From: Phycisphaeraceae bacterium
Lineage (GTDB): Bacteria > Planctomycetota > Phycisphaerae > Phycisphaerales > Phycisphaeraceae
Assembly (NCBI GenBank): GCA_029260615.1
Contig: JAJDCX010000066.1
Location: 1-45,912, forward strand
DNA length: 45,912 bases
Reading direction: 5' to 3'
Numbering within the stretch: position 1 is the stretch's first letter; the number at the start of each line of letters is the position of its first letter. The notes under the pieces are model-generated. The model was not told the origin of the DNA. It ran no database searches and saw only the letters and a list, made by a program, of their open reading frames with translations. A program made the translations under genes and the position numbers. Below are positions 25,155 through 32,159 of this stretch, piece by piece.

Positions 25155-26444
25155 ATGATGAATAAGATTGCAATCGGTACTTCGCTTTCTGCCATGATGC
25201 TGATGTCTACGTCGGCGTTCGGGCAGGTACTATTCGAAGAAAACTTTACCACTGACGTGACGGCTTCTTGGACCGTCAACAACAGTGTCTCCACGGACAA
25301 CGCGGCGAACTTTTTCTTTGATTACTCGACGATTTCGGGTATCCCCGCCGCTCCTAACTCCGATCCCCTGGAGACCGAGACCCGCGGGATGCAGTTGCGA
25401 ACCAATGAATTTTTCGAAACCTTTGGCGGCTTCAGCGTCTCACCCACAGGGCTTGATCTGGGCACCGGCGATTACGTCGTGAGCTTCGACTGGTGGGCCA
25501 ACTCCATCGGCCCGTTCCCCGTCGGTGGCAGTGGATCGACCCAGACCTCGACGTTCGGCGTGTTGAGTGCGGGCACGACCGCACAGGAATTCGGTGTCGC
25601 TGGCAGTGTTGACGGTGTCATGTTCGCCGCCACCGGTGACGGCAACTCCGGTGCTGACTACCGGGCCTACTCGTCCCAAGTCAACTTCTCCTACCAGGTG
25701 GGTGTGCCCGCCGTTGGCGAGCCCGATCTCAGCCAGACCAATGGCGTCGATGTCTACTTGGCCCCCGATGAAGATCCCGGTGACGGCAGCAACCAGCGCA
25801 ACAACTCCAACGCCTATTATGCTGCTCTGGGCGGCGGCGTTGCTGCTCCCCTGGCCCAGCAGGCGCTGTTCCCCAGCTCCCAGGATGCCACCCTCACCAA
25901 GGTTGGCTCCACCGCCTTCGCTTGGCACGAGGTCGAGATCTCCAAAATCGGCAACGTTGTGACCTGGTCCATTGACGCACTGCCTATCGCTCGCGTCGAT
26001 ACCACCAACTTCGCCACGGGTACCCCGCTGGCAACATCGGAGCCTACGGCTGGAAACAACATCACCTTTGGCCAGCACGACGTCAACGGCTCGTCTTCAG
26101 GCGATCCGAACGAGACTTCGCTGCTGTTCAGCCTGATCGACAACATCAAGGTTGAAGTTGCGATCTCCGCCCTCGCCGGCGACCTCAACGGCGACGGGTT
26201 CGTCGGCATCGCTGACCTGAACATTGTCCTGGCTGACTGGAACAACGGCGATCCGCCAAACGACCCCATCGTTAACCCGCTGGCCGACCCTTCCGGTGAC
26301 GGGTTCGTCGGCATCACCGACCTGAACGTCGTCTTGGGCAACTGGAACGCCGGCGTTCCGCCCGGCCCAGCTGTAGTTCCCGAGCCGACCACGTTGGCTC
26401 TGCTTGGTCTCGGTGGCGTAGCCATGCTGCGTCGTCGTCGCTGA
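25155..26444 (+). CDS. PEP-CTERM secreted protein with a dockerin-like cassette
   Basis: A 429-residue exported protein. It begins with a signal peptide (IAIGTSLSAMMLMSTSAFGQ), followed by a beta-rich body of about 310 residues that may be a jelly-roll or LamG-like domain (LFEENFTTDVTASWTVNN). Then come two dockerin-like EF-hand motifs (GDLNGDGFVGIADLN and PSGDGFVGITDLN) and the PEP-CTERM tail VPEPTTLALLGLGGVAMLRRRR. The Shine-Dalgarno AGGAGG lies 6-9 bases before the two candidate ATGs at 25155 and 25158. The dockerin-like calcium loops suggest protein-protein docking on the surface; the ligand is unknown. The terminator at 26525 follows. Confidence 0.88.
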   Translation: MMNKIAIGTSLSAMMLMSTSAFGQVLFEENFTTDVTASWTVNNSVSTDNAANFFFDYSTISGIPAAPNSDPLETETRGMQLRTNEFFETFGGFSVSPTGLDLGTGDYVVSFDWWANSIGPFPVGGSGSTQTSTFGVLSAGTTAQEFGVAGSVDGVMFAATGDGNSGADYRAYSSQVNFSYQVGVPAVGEPDLSQTNGVDVYLAPDEDPGDGSNQRNNSNAYYAALGGGVAAPLAQQALFPSSQDATLTKVGSTAFAWHEVEISKIGNVVTWSIDALPIARVDTTNFATGTPLATSEPTAGNNITFGQHDVNGSSSGDPNETSLLFSLIDNIKVEVAISALAGDLNGDGFVGIADLNIVLADWNNGDPPNDPIVNPLADPSGDGFVGITDLNVVLGNWNAGVPPGPAVVPEPTTLALLGLGGVAMLRRRR

Positions 26445-26524
26445 ATGTGAGATAAAGGCCGCTGTGGTTGAGATGTAAATAACCACAGCCTCGCGAGCCT
26501 GATATCTTGTATCAAACACGCTAA

Positions 26525-26557
26525 CCGGGCACCGCAAGTGCGGTGCCCGGTTTTTTT
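26525..26557 (+). terminator. Intrinsic terminator after the PEP-CTERM gene at 25155
   Basis: A perfect 11-base-pair stem (CCGGGCACCGC at 26525-26535 and GCGGTGCCCGG at 26540-26550, loop AAGT) is directly followed by seven T. It lies 80 bases after the stop codon. Confidence 0.93.
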
Positions 26558-27004
26558 ATGATTACACCTGTAAGGCTTAGAGCTTGTGATAGAAACGGAC
26601 TGCCGTTGAAATCCGGATATCACGGTGCGATGGTCTTGAACCCGCCCCAAAATACAACCCTTTGCATTAGCCGATCATATCTCACCCTAAGGCGATTAGC
26701 CGTCCATATCATTAGTTGTTCCTGGCTCTACCAGGCAACGGTGCCAGACTCATCCTGTGACGGTCTCTATGCCCGTCCACGCCGCAAAGACCGGTAGGAG
26801 GCCTATGAAGATGGAAGTCCAGCGTGAGGACTCCACAGCACCGGAGACTCGCCTGGACAAGCGGATGGATTGCTCTGATTACAAGTTTTAAGTTGCCCAT
26901 TTTAACTATTCTATTTATTTGCATCAGGCACCAGATTAGTAGGGCTGAAGCCTGATGATCTATGATTTTTTGTGGCATAAATACAATGATTATGCAATAT
27001 TATC

Positions 27005-27033
27005 TTGACTTGATAGGGGTGATGAGGTAAATA
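27005..27033 (+). promoter_or_regulatory. Predicted promoter for the PEP-CTERM gene at 27209
   Basis: TTGACT (27005-27010) and TAAATA (27028-27033) are separated by 17 bases in AT-rich DNA. A start near 27040 leaves about 168 bases of leader with predicted structure. Confidence 0.5.
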
Positions 27034-27093
27034 TATAGGTGTAGTCGATGATATAGACAGGTGGGAAGAGAGCCTTTCAATCGACTGGTATGG

Positions 27094-27127
27094 GCGAGGA
27101 AACGGGTAATCCCCTGTTCGCATTTTT
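27094..27127 (+). terminator. Possible attenuator hairpin in the leader of the gene at 27209
   Basis: GCGA (27094-27097) can pair with TCGC (27118-27121) and the inner ACGGG with CCC and GT, giving an imperfect stem, with five T at 27123-27127 soon after. It lies between the predicted promoter and the coding start, about 80 bases before the latter, so it could act as a leader terminator. This is a weak call. Confidence 0.35.
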
Positions 27128-27208
27128 AGTGTGTTTGCCTGCATCACATGCGTTAGACACTTTTACTTTTACGTTTTGTCTTGTTTTCATCTATAGGAGG
27201 ATCGAGAA

Positions 27209-28198
27209 ATGAAGAAGATTGCTTTTAGTTTGGCGGCCCTGACGGCGGTAGTGACCGTCTCCTCGGCGTCGGCGTTACCACTGTTTGAAGACGGCCTGGA
27301 CAACACCAGTGCCTTCACTATCACACCGACGGTAGCTGGCACCAATGTCTCGGCACAGATTGTGAATTACGGCACGGGCTTCAGCGTCCCGAACCCACTT
27401 GGCGCCGTTGTCCGCACGCACATCGAAGCCCCTCGTACCGTCGCTGGCTCAGGCGCCACCACCGGCCTGATGATGACCGCCAATGACGTCGGCTTTCTCG
27501 GGGGCACGGGCGTAGCCGCCGGTATTTCCGCGGTCTCCACCGCAACCTTCTCCGGTGCCTACCAGTACTCCTTTGACATGTACCTGAGCATCAGTGATGG
27601 CGTCACCGAGCCCTTCCCCGAAGCCGGCTCCACCGAGCAGGGCACCGCTGCGGTTGGCCAAACCAACACGACGAGCACGGGCGGCTGGTCCGGCCGGGCT
27701 ACCAGTAGCGGCGTGAACACCTGGATCACCAACGAAAATGGTTTCGGTTCTGCTGATGCAGGGCTCTGGAACGATGGTGTTGAAATCTTCCGTCGTGGTG
27801 ACAACCGGACGTCCGTAGAATCCCCTTTTACGCCGGCCTACAACGAAAACCTCTGGAACACCGCGTTCGTCAATGGTACAAACTTCGGTGTGAACCAGAC
27901 CCCTGCCAACCACTGGGTTGAAGTCGATATCGCCGTGGTTCCACAGGATGCCAACACCTCCAGCGTCGGGGTGCACTACAACGGCGTCCTGATGATGTTC
28001 GCGATCGTGCCCAACGCCGATGTCAACGGGGCCATCGCGTTCGGCTACACCGATCCGTTCAGCTCGATCAATGACCAGCCTGACTTCATGTACGGGCTCT
28101 TCGACAACATCACGGTCAGTGACACGGTCACCGTCCCAGAGCCCGCCTCGATGGCTCTGCTGGCTCTCGGTGGCGTCGCCATGCTGCGTCGTCGCTGA
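27209..28198 (+). CDS. PEP-CTERM secreted protein, function unknown
   Basis: A 329-residue exported protein. It begins with the signal peptide KIAFSLAALTAVVTVSSASA and has a beta-strand-rich body with many Thr, Asn and Gly residues, without dockerin-like motifs. The tail is VPEPASMALLALGGVAMLRRR. The ribosome site AGGAGG is 9 bases upstream. Its N- and C-terminal segments resemble those of the gene at 25155 but the body does not align obviously. It is followed by a terminator (28231-28262). The molecular function is unknown; surface anchoring through exosortase is the expected fate. Confidence 0.85.
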   Translation: MKKIAFSLAALTAVVTVSSASALPLFEDGLDNTSAFTITPTVAGTNVSAQIVNYGTGFSVPNPLGAVVRTHIEAPRTVAGSGATTGLMMTANDVGFLGGTGVAAGISAVSTATFSGAYQYSFDMYLSISDGVTEPFPEAGSTEQGTAAVGQTNTTSTGGWSGRATSSGVNTWITNENGFGSADAGLWNDGVEIFRRGDNRTSVESPFTPAYNENLWNTAFVNGTNFGVNQTPANHWVEVDIAVVPQDANTSSVGVHYNGVLMMFAIVPNADVNGAIAFGYTDPFSSINDQPDFMYGLFDNITVSDTVTVPEPASMALLALGGVAMLRRR

Positions 28199-28230
28199 AG
28201 TCGGTACGGTTAATACCTGACAACCTTACA

Positions 28231-28262
28231 CGGCCGCTCACCTCACGGTGGGCGGCCGTTTT
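28231..28262 (+). terminator. Intrinsic terminator after the gene at 27209
   Basis: A 12-base-pair stem with one G:T pair (CGGCCGCTCACC at 28231-28242 and GGTGGGCGGCCG at 28247-28258, loop TCAC) is followed by four T. It lies 32 bases after the stop codon. Confidence 0.85.
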
Positions 28263-28405
28263 CATTGATACGCCCGCATGACATCAATTCCCACAATCGG
28301 CCTGCTTTGCAGTAGAATGGGTTGACCGATCATGGTGGCGACACTTCATCGACCCACCCTCGGCAATGTCACAGTTTCTGCCGATCTATATTCGAGGTTT
28401 ACTAA

Positions 28406-29533
28406 ATGGCTGAAGTCCTGATTAACAATGTAGTTAAGATCTACCCCGGCGACGTCCGTGCGGTTGATAACATCACCCTGCACATCCAGGACAAAGAGTT
28501 CATCGTCTTGGTCGGGCCCTCCGGCTGCGGCAAGAGCACGACCCTGCGTATGGTTGCGGGCCTCGAAGAGATCTCCGAAGGCACGATCAGCATCGGCGAC
28601 CGCGTCGTGAACGATGTTCCGCCGAAGGATCGTGACATCGCCATGGTCTTCCAGAACTACGCCCTGTACCCGCACATGACGGTGTACAAGAACATGGCTT
28701 TTGGGCTCAAGCTCCGCAAGATGCCCAAGGATGAGATCGACAAGAAGGTCCGCCACACCGCGAGCATCCTGGGGATCGAGCAGCTCCTGGAACGCAAGCC
28801 CAAGGCTCTCTCCGGCGGCCAACGCCAGCGTGTCGCGCTTGGCCGGGCCATTGTCCGTGATCCCGCGTGCTTCCTCTTTGACGAGCCGCTATCGAACCTC
28901 GATGCCAAGCTCAGGGTCGAGACCCGGGCCGAGCTTAAACGGCTGCACCACCGCCTGCAGACCACGACCATCTACGTCACCCACGACCAGGAAGAGGCGA
29001 TGACCCTCGGCGACCGCGTCGTGGTCATGAGTGACGGCCTCATCCAGCAGTGTGACGCACCACTAAACGTCTATAACCACCCGATCAACCGCTTCGTCGC
29101 CAGCTTCGTCGGCACCCCTCCGATGAACTTCCTGGACGGCCAACTCACCGGTGAAGGCGGCGGTGTCTACTTTGAGGGTGGCGGGATCAAGATCAAACTG
29201 GACCCCGCTCAAGCCGAGCAATGCCAGGGTCGCGTTGGCCAGGAGGCTGTGATCGGCATCCGCCCCGAAGCCCTGTTTCTCAAGCCCACGGAAGACGCCA
29301 ACAACGAGGATCAGACCGCCCAGGTCACCGTCGGCGTCGTTGAGCCGCTGGGCAGCACCATGGATGTCTATCTGCGTACCAGCGAAGACAAGCGCCTCGT
29401 CGCCCGCCTCAAGGCCGAAGAGCTACAGGAAGACTCCGCTGTCAAGATGTATGTGGACATGGACAAGGTTCATATCTTCGAGCCGGGGACGTATGGCGTG
29501 AACCTGACCCTCCGGGATGCTGTTCTGTCGTAA
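28406..29533 (+). CDS. ugpC: Sugar ABC transporter ATP-binding protein, UgpC/MalK type
   Basis: A 375-residue nucleotide-binding subunit of a carbohydrate importer. The ABC motifs are Walker A GPSGCGKST, signature LSGGQRQRVALGRA, Walker B CFLFDEPLSNLD and the switch His in YVTHDQEEAM. A C-terminal TOBE/MalK-like regulatory domain starts near residue 235 (FVGTPPMNFLDGQL) and includes IGIRPEALFL. This type often serves several sugar permeases in one cell (MsmX/UgpC). No permease or substrate-binding gene is adjacent, so it probably works with transporters encoded elsewhere. It is a single gene with its own spacing; the flanking genes encode secreted proteins. Confidence 0.94.
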   Translation: MAEVLINNVVKIYPGDVRAVDNITLHIQDKEFIVLVGPSGCGKSTTLRMVAGLEEISEGTISIGDRVVNDVPPKDRDIAMVFQNYALYPHMTVYKNMAFGLKLRKMPKDEIDKKVRHTASILGIEQLLERKPKALSGGQRQRVALGRAIVRDPACFLFDEPLSNLDAKLRVETRAELKRLHHRLQTTTIYVTHDQEEAMTLGDRVVVMSDGLIQQCDAPLNVYNHPINRFVASFVGTPPMNFLDGQLTGEGGGVYFEGGGIKIKLDPAQAEQCQGRVGQEAVIGIRPEALFLKPTEDANNEDQTAQVTVGVVEPLGSTMDVYLRTSEDKRLVARLKAEELQEDSAVKMYVDMDKVHIFEPGTYGVNLTLRDAVLS

Positions 29534-29623
29534 TCTGATTGCCGAAAAGTATTTAAGATAACCAATCCGGCCGAAGGATCGTTGCGCCCAAATCGCCTAT
29601 TAGCTCATTTATTGAGAAAATCA

Positions 29624-29652
29624 TTGACTTTGGCGGTACTCTCAGTTATAAG
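29624..29652 (+). promoter_or_regulatory. Promoter of the four-gene PEP-CTERM operon
   Basis: TTGACT (29624-29629) and TATAAG (29647-29652) are separated by 17 bases. The start would be near 29659, which supports the ATG at 29720 as the first start codon and rules out the frame beginning at 29582. Confidence 0.6.
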
Positions 29653-29719
29653 ACATTACTCCCAAATGAACGATGTTCGGGCACCTTCTCCGCCTTTTTG
29701 CCCCAGGAACTTCCGGCTT

Positions 29720-30079
29720 ATGACGCAGCGATTTTCGTGCGAACGATCGGCTAAGCACCTTGTGAGTTACTCCGCAGACGCGGGGCTCGGGGCGTTTGCC
29801 TTCGGTCAGAGCGCCCAGGCGCTTGTCGTGGTCACAGAGTTGCAACTCTTCCAGTCCGGCATCAACAACCGCACGGATATCGACTGGGATGGCGATGGGT
29901 TCGTCGGGATTGAGGATCTGAACCTGGTGTTAGGCAACTTCAACGCCGGCACGCCGCCGTCGGGGGACGCCAACGTTATCCCCGAGCCGGCGACGCTGCT
30001 GATGCTCGCTTTCGAAACGGGGCTGTTGGGATCAGGCGGGAGCACCTTTAATCAATCAATCGGATTTAGCGATCGTTAA
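29720..30079 (+). pseudogene. Short dockerin-like/PEP-CTERM protein, probably a degenerate gene
   Basis: A 119-residue frame. The N-terminus (SAKHLVSYSADAGLGAFAF) is clearly homologous to that of the next gene (SRHLCAYSAAAGLGAFAF), then about 15 residues later a single dockerin-like motif follows (DWDGDGFVGIEDLNLVLGNF) and a PEP tail (IPEPATLLMLAFETGLLG). The body domain expected between signal and dockerin is missing, and the tail lacks the terminal basic residues, ending instead in SGGSTFNQSIGFSDR. It looks like the remnant of a gene after an internal deletion, although a tiny dockerin-only secreted protein cannot be excluded. It is first in the operon driven by the promoter at 29624. Confidence 0.6.
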
Positions 30080-30152
30080 TTACTAACCAACACGGAAGGG
30101 GAGGAGGTACATAAGCTAGAGAACAATCTTTTTATTTGACAGGAGAACCGAA

Positions 30153-30851
30153 TTGCCAATCAGTACCCCCTCCGTAAGCCGTCACCTCTGCGCCTACTCC
30201 GCCGCCGCGGGCTTGGGCGCGTTCGCTTTCACGGCGAGCTCACAAGCGGATGTCCAGTTCAACAACGCCATCAACGGCACGCTCCTGAACACCCCCAATC
30301 AGGGCCTGCCGGTCGACATCGACGGCAACGGCACGATCGACGCCAATATCAACAACGGGCTGAACGGCGTGCAAGCGTTCGGCGCGGGCATCGTCTCAAA
30401 GGTGTTGTCTAACACGCTGGTCGATCCCGACGGCGGGGGCGTGTGCTGCGACGGGTTAAGCTACTACGTTTTCGGATTCAGCGAAGGCCAAACCGTCACC
30501 GCGGGGCACCTGCCCGTAGGCGGGGGCGCGAACCTGACGTATCTCACGCTCTTTAGCGACGGCGGGTATTACTACTACCGCAAGGTCGCCGACGGCGACT
30601 GGGTCGGTATGTCTTTCGAGATTAACGGCAGCACCCATTTCGGCGCAATCCAAATCGTCCAGCAAAGCGGGCACAGGCCCGCTGACGAGAACAACCCCGG
30701 CGCCAATCTCAACCCCGTCCAATCCACTTGGGGCCTGCTGATCTGGGAAGACCAAGCCAACACCCCACTGACCATCGTCCCCGAGCCGGCTTCGCTATTA
30801 CTGCTCGCTGTGGGTGCTGGGGCGCTTGGGCTAAAACGAAAAGAAAGGTAA
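30153..30851 (+). CDS. PEP-CTERM secreted protein, TTG start
   Basis: A 232-residue exported protein starting with TTG at 30153, 7 bases after AGGAG; no in-frame ATG gives a better fit. The signal peptide is SRHLCAYSAAAGLGAFAFTASSQA, followed by a Gly/Asn/Asp-rich body (NGNGTIDANINNGLNGVQAF and a VCCDG motif) and a regular PEP tail (IVPEPASLLLLAVGAGALGLKRKER). No dockerin-like motif is present. It lies 3 bases before the next gene, so both are co-translated. The body type is common among planctomycete PEP-CTERM proteins but has no known function. Confidence 0.82.
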   Translation: MPISTPSVSRHLCAYSAAAGLGAFAFTASSQADVQFNNAINGTLLNTPNQGLPVDIDGNGTIDANINNGLNGVQAFGAGIVSKVLSNTLVDPDGGGVCCDGLSYYVFGFSEGQTVTAGHLPVGGGANLTYLTLFSDGGYYYYRKVADGDWVGMSFEINGSTHFGAIQIVQQSGHRPADENNPGANLNPVQSTWGLLIWEDQANTPLTIVPEPASLLLLAVGAGALGLKRKER

Positions 30852-30854
30852 GAC

Positions 30855-32159
30855 ATGACTTACAAACCGATGCGTTTCCGGCGGTTAGCCGCACCCCTGA
30901 CGTTGTGCCTCGCGGCTTCTCCCGCATCGGCACAGTTCACCACCATTTTCAACGTTCCGCCAGACATCGCACCAGGCTCGATCGGGTCGGATACGCAACT
31001 GAATCTAAACGAAACGGGAGTTATTGGTTCCTTCTTCGATGCGGGGGCGATCAACGGATCGAGCACCAATGTCGAGGTCAATATCAGTGGCGGTGTGGTG
31101 GGTGATTGGTTCGATGCTTACGCGGGTAGCACTGTCAATATCAGCGGTGGGACCATCGGTGAAGTAGGCTTCACCGCCCTCCCCGGCAGCACGGTGAATA
31201 TGACCGGCGGGAACATGGGGCGGTTCTTCAGGGCATTTTCCAATACGACAGTTAACATCAGCGGCGGTGTGATTGATAAGTGGCTCAACGCCGGTAATCC
31301 AAATGGCTTTGGCAGCAATACGATTGTCAATATTAGCGGCGGCACTTTTGGTACCGACTTCGAATCTCACGCAGGCAGCACCGTCAATATAAGTGGTGGA
31401 GTCTTTACCGGCACTTTCTTGCCGTTGGCTGGCAGCACGATCAACATTAGTGGCGGCACTTTTGGGACGGTGTTCCTGGCACAAACGGGGAGTACGGTCA
31501 ACGTCAGTGATGGTCAAATCCCAGGCGTCTTTCAGGCACGCGGCGGCAGCACCGTCCACGTCAGCGGCGGGAATGCCGGCGACTTCTTCTTCGCCTTTCC
31601 CAGTAGTTCCGTCACGCTCAGCGGCGGGTCCACGGGCAACTACGTCAAGGCGCTGGCTACCAGTTCGGTCGATCTTGTCGGGACGTCATTCATCCTTGAC
31701 GGCGTGGACATCACTTCAAGCCTTACAGCCGGCGTACCCTTCACAATCAACGATCGGGGTGTGAACCTGTCGGGCCTCTATGCCGACGGCTCGCCGTTCA
31801 GCTTCGACCTGAATTCGGTGGACCTGCCCAACTTCGACTTCTTCGATCTCACCGCCGCTTTATCTGTTACGCTTGCGCTCGACGGTGATCAGAATGGAGA
31901 CGGCTTCGTCGGGACCATGGATCTGAACATCGCCCTAAGCGCATGGAATCAGAATGTCCCACCCGCTGATTCACGGGCCGACCCCAGCGGTGACGGCTTC
32001 GTCGGTATCGAAGACCTGAACCTGATTCTGGGTAATTGGAACGCAGGCACGCCACCGCCCGTCAACAACGCCAACACAGTCCCCGAGCCCACGACTTTGC
32101 TGCTGCTCGCGGCCGGTATAGGGGCCGTGGGGCTGCGCCCCGGAAAACACAACGTATGA
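30855..32159 (+). CDS. PEP-CTERM beta-helix repeat protein with dockerin-like cassette (copy 1)
   Basis: A 434-residue exported protein. After the signal peptide (LTLCLAASPASAQ) comes a conserved head (FNVPPDIAPGSIGSDTQL), then about nine repeats of roughly 21 residues built around STVNISGG, the pattern of a right-handed parallel beta-helix. Next is a conserved block (FILDGVDITSSLTAGVPF, then DRGVNLSGLYADGSPF) and two dockerin-like motifs with AWNQNVPPADSRADPSGD, ending in the tail VPEPTTLLLLAAGIGAVGL. The start lies 3 bases after the previous gene, and the stop overlaps the next start (ATGA). It is a close paralogue of the following gene. A surface adhesin or matrix role is likely but inferred. 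Confidence 0.87.
   Translation: MTYKPMRFRRLAAPLTLCLAASPASAQFTTIFNVPPDIAPGSIGSDTQLNLNETGVIGSFFDAGAINGSSTNVEVNISGGVVGDWFDAYAGSTVNISGGTIGEVGFTALPGSTVNMTGGNMGRFFRAFSNTTVNISGGVIDKWLNAGNPNGFGSNTIVNISGGTFGTDFESHAGSTVNISGGVFTGTFLPLAGSTINISGGTFGTVFLAQTGSTVNVSDGQIPGVFQARGGSTVHVSGGNAGDFFFAFPSSSVTLSGGSTGNYVKALATSSVDLVGTSFILDGVDITSSLTAGVPFTINDRGVNLSGLYADGSPFSFDLNSVDLPNFDFFDLTAALSVTLALDGDQNGDGFVGTMDLNIALSAWNQNVPPADSRADPSGDGFVGIEDLNLILGNWNAGTPPPVNNANTVPEPTTLLLLAAGIGAVGLRPGKHNV
30921..31003 (+). repeat. Direct repeat of the 5' coding segment, copy A
   Basis: This 83-base segment, covering the end of the signal peptide and the conserved head, matches 32243-32325 with about six differences by eye. It marks the duplication of the beta-helix genes. 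Confidence 0.75.
31938..32059 (+). repeat. Direct repeat of the dockerin-encoding segment, copy A
   Basis: This 122-base stretch is identical to 33848-33969 except for one base (T or C near position 32007). It encodes the linker AWNQNVPPADSRADPSGD and the second dockerin-like motif. Identity this high compared with the diverged repeat region points to recent gene conversion or duplication. Confidence 0.85.

Larger units (their letters stand above)
26558..27208. other. Long gene-free region with two structured segments
   Basis: No credible gene in 651 bases. The left part (26722-26868) contains several short inverted repeats: CCTGG/CCAGG, GGCA/TGCC, CGGTCT with AGACCG enclosing 24 bases, TAGG/CCTA, AGTCC/GGACT and CTCC/GGAG. 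The right part carries a promoter (27005-27033), a leader stem AGTCGAT (27043-27049) with ATCGACT (27080-27086), and a terminator-like hairpin (27094-27127) before the next gene at 27209. It could be a small RNA plus a regulated leader, but no known riboswitch class fits. Confidence 0.45.

Noticed and set aside
26760..26815. Possible cyclic-di-GMP (GEMM) riboswitch because of GCAAAG and GGTAGG
   Set aside because: The order and pairing of the conserved elements do not match the GEMM aptamer.
26712..26978. 88-codon minus-strand frame in the gap before 27209
   Set aside because: It runs through the inverted repeats and has no ribosome site; the structure better fits RNA or spacer.
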